Origin: Fictibacillus marinisediminis
Lineage (GTDB): Bacteria; Bacillota; Bacilli; Bacillales; Fictibacillaceae
Direction of reading: 5' to 3'
Length of the DNA stretch: 12,426 nt
Assembly (NCBI RefSeq): GCF_023149135.1
Contig: NZ_JAIWJX010000003.1
Location: forward strand, 1 to 12,426
Position 1 is the stretch's first letter. Each line of letters begins with the position of its first letter. Shown here in pieces: positions 10,805-12,426 of this stretch. The translations under genes were made by a program, and so were the position numbers. A model generated the notes under the pieces. It did not search any database, was not told where the DNA came from, and worked only from the letters and a program-made list of their open reading frames with translations.

Positions 10805-10894
10805 ATGTTGGTTATTATCGCAGTTATACTAATCGTTATCGTTTTACCTGCCTTTATTGAATTTAAAATCATGAAAAGAAAGCGAGGTACTTAA
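10805..10894 (+). CDS. 29-aa membrane peptide before the resolvase
   Basis: ATG 10805 follows AAAGGAAAGGAAA (10783-10795) by 9 nt. The peptide is almost all one span (LVIIAVILIVIVLPAFIEF) with a basic end KIMKRKRGT. It ends 2 nt before the resolvase and behind a good promoter, so it is likely expressed. The make-up recalls small toxic or regulatory membrane peptides, but nothing proves that; it may simply couple translation of the resolvase. Confidence 0.5.
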   Translation: MLVIIAVILIVIVLPAFIEFKIMKRKRGT

Positions 10895-10896
10895 AA

Positions 10897-11454
10897 ATGA
10901 TTTTTGGATATGCCAGGGTTTCAACGCCAGATCAGAACTTGCAAATGCAAATAGATGAGTTGCAAAAAGAGGGTGTGTTTGAAATTTTCCAAGAGAAAAT
11001 CACAACCCGTAAGAGAGAACGTCCAGCACTGGAAGAACTGCTAAAGGTAATAAGAGCCGGGGACAGGGTTGTAGTCTATAAATTAGACCGGATTAGTAGA
11101 AGTACCCGTCATTTAATTGAACTGGTCGAAACCTTTGAGGAAAAAGGGGTCGAATTTGTTTCGATAAAAGATAATATCGACACTTCAACACCGACAGGGA
11201 AATTCTTTTTCCACATGATGGCTGCCATAGCAGAATTAGAAAGGGACGTAATTAGCGAGAGGACACGCTCAGGCATTGCAAACGCCCGGGCAAGGGGTAG
11301 ACAAGGGGGGCGTCCTAAAAAGGACGAGAAGGCTATCCAGACGGCTTTAAAAATGTATCATTCAAAAGACTTTTCTATAAGTGAAATTGTTAAAGCAACC
11401 GGGGTTAGTCAAGCAACGCTATATAGAAATATAAATAAACAAGAGGCTAAATAG
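10897..11454 (+). CDS. Tn3-family serine resolvase (185 aa)
   Basis: Site-specific recombinase that would resolve plasmid multimers. The catalytic domain begins IFGYARVSTPDQN with nucleophile Ser9 and Arg7; LDRISRSTRHL (63-73) carries the second active-site Arg pair; AELERDVISERTRSGIA (112-128) starts the long E-helix; and a helix-turn-helix closes the protein (FSISEIVKATGVSQATLYRN, 159-178). Length and order are standard and nothing appears missing. RBS GAGG lies upstream of ATG 10897. Absence of a transposase nearby argues for a plasmid-maintenance role rather than a transposon remnant; DNA inversion of a segment is the alternative. Confidence 0.95.
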   Translation: MIFGYARVSTPDQNLQMQIDELQKEGVFEIFQEKITTRKRERPALEELLKVIRAGDRVVVYKLDRISRSTRHLIELVETFEEKGVEFVSIKDNIDTSTPTGKFFFHMMAAIAELERDVISERTRSGIANARARGRQGGRPKKDEKAIQTALKMYHSKDFSISEIVKATGVSQATLYRNINKQEAK

Positions 11455-11518
11455 TTCTTTATTCCTATGAATATTGTCTTATTTATAGTATAGAATTAGG
11501 TTTTGGAGGTGTTTATTC

Positions 11519-11785
11519 TTGTATTTGGAAAGGGTTAGGGCAAAAGGGAATAGTTATCTGTATCTAAAGACCTATCATGTAAGAGAACATTATTCTAGCA
11601 ATAAACTTACACTTTACAAGTTTGGTAGGGTTGAAACTGCTTTGGAAAATATGTACCACTGGGAACAGGATTTTAAAGCCTTTCCCTCTGAATTGAAACA
11701 GATTGGCTGCACAAAAGAAAATCTGGCTTCCTGGATAGACACCCTGGAAACCAGACTACATAGCAAAAATCGAATTGTTGTCTAG
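11519..11785 (+). CDS. Unknown 88-aa protein
   Basis: TTG 11519 is supported by a full RBS, TGGAGGTG (11504-11511), 7 nt upstream. The first half is beta-like and basic (YLERVRAKGNSYLYLKTYHV, LTLYKFGRVETA), which superficially resembles the N-terminal end of some IS4/IS1634-type transposases. The second half is helical (HWEQDFKAFPSELKQIG, WIDTLETRLHSKNRIVV). No catalytic domain follows, so it is not a transposase. Its stop codon lies inside an 11-bp hairpin. It sits between resolvase and initiator, as a plasmid accessory or regulatory protein might. Confidence 0.65.
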   Translation: MYLERVRAKGNSYLYLKTYHVREHYSSNKLTLYKFGRVETALENMYHWEQDFKAFPSELKQIGCTKENLASWIDTLETRLHSKNRIVV

Positions 11786-11805
11786 TGTTAGCACCACTAG
11801 ACAAC
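11777..11805. other. Perfect 11-bp hairpin at the end of the 88-aa gene
   Basis: GTTGTCTAGTG (11777-11787) pairs with CACTAGACAAC (11795-11805) around the loop TTAGCAC. No T-tract follows, so a classical terminator is unlikely. TAGCAC in the loop recurs at 11811 and in the dyad at 423-435. A regulatory or protein-binding site for replication control is possible. Confidence 0.5.
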
Positions 11806-11956
11806 CGATAGCACTTAGGTAACAGCAAATGCGAGAGAGCCTATACGCAAGTGAGCTGAAACGCAAGTGAGAGCTTATTCTTAATACTAAGGTTTAAGGC
11901 TCTTTCTTGCAACGGGTAAAAAATATCAGATTTTGTAAAAATAGGGAGAGTCTAAC
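11806..11956. promoter_or_regulatory. Upstream control region of the initiator gene
   Basis: Holds the direct repeat ACGCAAGTGAG (11845-11855 and 11861-11871, 16-bp spacing) inside an imperfect large hairpin closed by AGAGCCT (11836-11842) and AGGCTCT (near 11896-11902). Such an arrangement could be a leader or a counter-transcript that controls initiator synthesis. The initiator RBS GGGAGAG is at 11944-11950. No clear -35/-10 pair was found. Confidence 0.45.
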
Positions 11957-12426
11957 ATGAGAAAAACTGAAATAGTAGATTTGGAAAACGTAAGAAATTC
12001 AAATGCGATAGAGGTAGAAGATCAAAACGAAGTGAACTTTGTATTTTTAGAGCACGTTGTAATTGATTCTTTAATTTTCGAGGATATTTACGAAAAAATG
12101 GTTTACATAGTTTTAAAGCGTTTTGCGAATTTCAACTCGAAACAAGGGTTTCCAAGTGTAAAAAGGCTTGCTCAATTATCCATATGTAGCGAAAACAAAG
12201 TACGATCATCTTTAAAAAAACTAGAAGCTAAAAAGTTAATAAAAGTAACAATGAGAAATAACGGTATAACGAACCTTTCAAACAAATATACAGTGCTTAA
12301 AATAACAGAAGAGTTAAAGGAATTGAACTATAAAAATGTAGAGGAAAAGGAAAAACAAAGCACAGGGGGGGTACTTCACCACGTGAAGGGGGGTACTTCA
12401 CCACGTGAAGGGGGGTACTTCACCAC
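11957..12426 (+). CDS. Replication initiator, N-terminal winged-helix part (runs through the window end)
   Basis: Probable plasmid initiator that binds the iterons in its own gene and recruits host replication proteins. The ATG follows a good RBS (GGGAGAG, 11944-11950). Residues about 38-113 read as a winged-helix domain of the HTH_36 type: helix SLIFEDIYEKMVYIVL, then a helix-turn-helix from GFPSVKRLAQL to KKLEAKKLIKV and a wing ending NKYTVLKI. The acidic/basic stretch at 118-135 then enters the 22-bp repeats at codon 137. Read across the circular junction exactly as given, the frame meets TGA at bases 2-4, giving 157 aa. If two repeat units were absent it would fuse in frame to the reading frame at 1-390 and make 271 aa. 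An initiator with iterons inside its gene is known from several Gram-positive theta plasmids. The replication role is inferred from domain, iterons and position. Confidence 0.8.
   Translation, partial: MRKTEIVDLENVRNSNAIEVEDQNEVNFVFLEHVVIDSLIFEDIYEKMVYIVLKRFANFNSKQGFPSVKRLAQLSICSENKVRSSLKKLEAKKLIKVTMRNNGITNLSNKYTVLKITEELKELNYKNVEEKEKQSTGGVLHHVKGGTSPREGGYFT
12365..12426 (+). repeat. 22-bp iteron array, right-hand end (continues at base 1)
   Basis: The unit is GTGAAGGGGGG followed by TACTTCACCAC, with units starting at 12383 and 12405 and a partial one before. Each junction makes the dyad CTTCAC-CAC-GTGAAG (12374-12388, 12396-12410, and one across the ends at 12418 to 6). The 22-bp period keeps copies close to one face of the helix. 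Position inside the initiator gene, next to an AT/purine-rich stretch, fits an origin of replication. Confidence 0.85.

Noticed and set aside
11519..11785. Transposase
   Set aside because: Only a superficial N-terminal resemblance; no catalytic DDE region and no terminal inverted repeats.
31..12365. CRISPR array
   Set aside because: Repeats are directly adjacent with no spacers; they are iterons.

Overview
This window looks like a complete small circular replicon, 12.4 kb, cut open inside a tandem repeat array. The 22-bp repeat that ends the window continues with unbroken spacing into base 1. Every convincing gene is on the + strand. The AAAGGGG/AGGAGG-type ribosome binding sites, frequent TTG and GTG starts, moderately AT-rich composition and intrinsic terminators with long T-tracts point to a Gram-positive host of the Bacillaceae/Paenibacillaceae type. 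That host call is inferred from style, not from a marker gene.

Plasmid backbone (about 10640 to 1050, through the ends): a promoter, a 29-aa membrane peptide and a Tn3-family serine resolvase; an 88-aa unknown protein; a hairpin and repeat region; a winged-helix replication initiator whose gene carries the 22-bp iterons in its middle; a terminator; and a 147-aa protein with a basic linker and a ribbon-helix-helix-like C-terminus, a candidate partition or copy-control protein.

Morphogenesis block (1456 to 10630): a structured leader and a strong terminator/attenuator precede a tightly packed operon. It begins with five very small single-span membrane proteins and two tandem, nearly identical 64- to 67-aa coat-like proteins ending at a terminator. 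Next come a secreted Gly/Pro-rich protein of 374 aa and an 818-aa exported fibronectin-III protein whose membrane anchor is visibly related to the coat proteins and which ends in a long basic tail. After these come more small membrane proteins, a 191-aa repeat-bearing membrane protein, a tail-anchored 132-aa protein, a P-loop ATPase of the Zot/pI filamentous-phage assembly type, three soluble unknowns and a secreted lytic transglycosylase.

Together this is the parts list of a filamentous (inovirus-like) particle for a one-membrane cell: coat subunits in the membrane, an ATPase to drive extrusion, tip/adhesion proteins outside, a wall-cutting enzyme to open peptidoglycan, and no secretin. It rides on an iteron plasmid instead of a recognisable rolling-circle replicon. 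No HUH-type initiator, ssDNA-binding protein or integrase was recognised, so the nucleic acid in any particle, or whether there is any, is open. The element is best described as a candidate phage-plasmid or plasmid-borne filament system.
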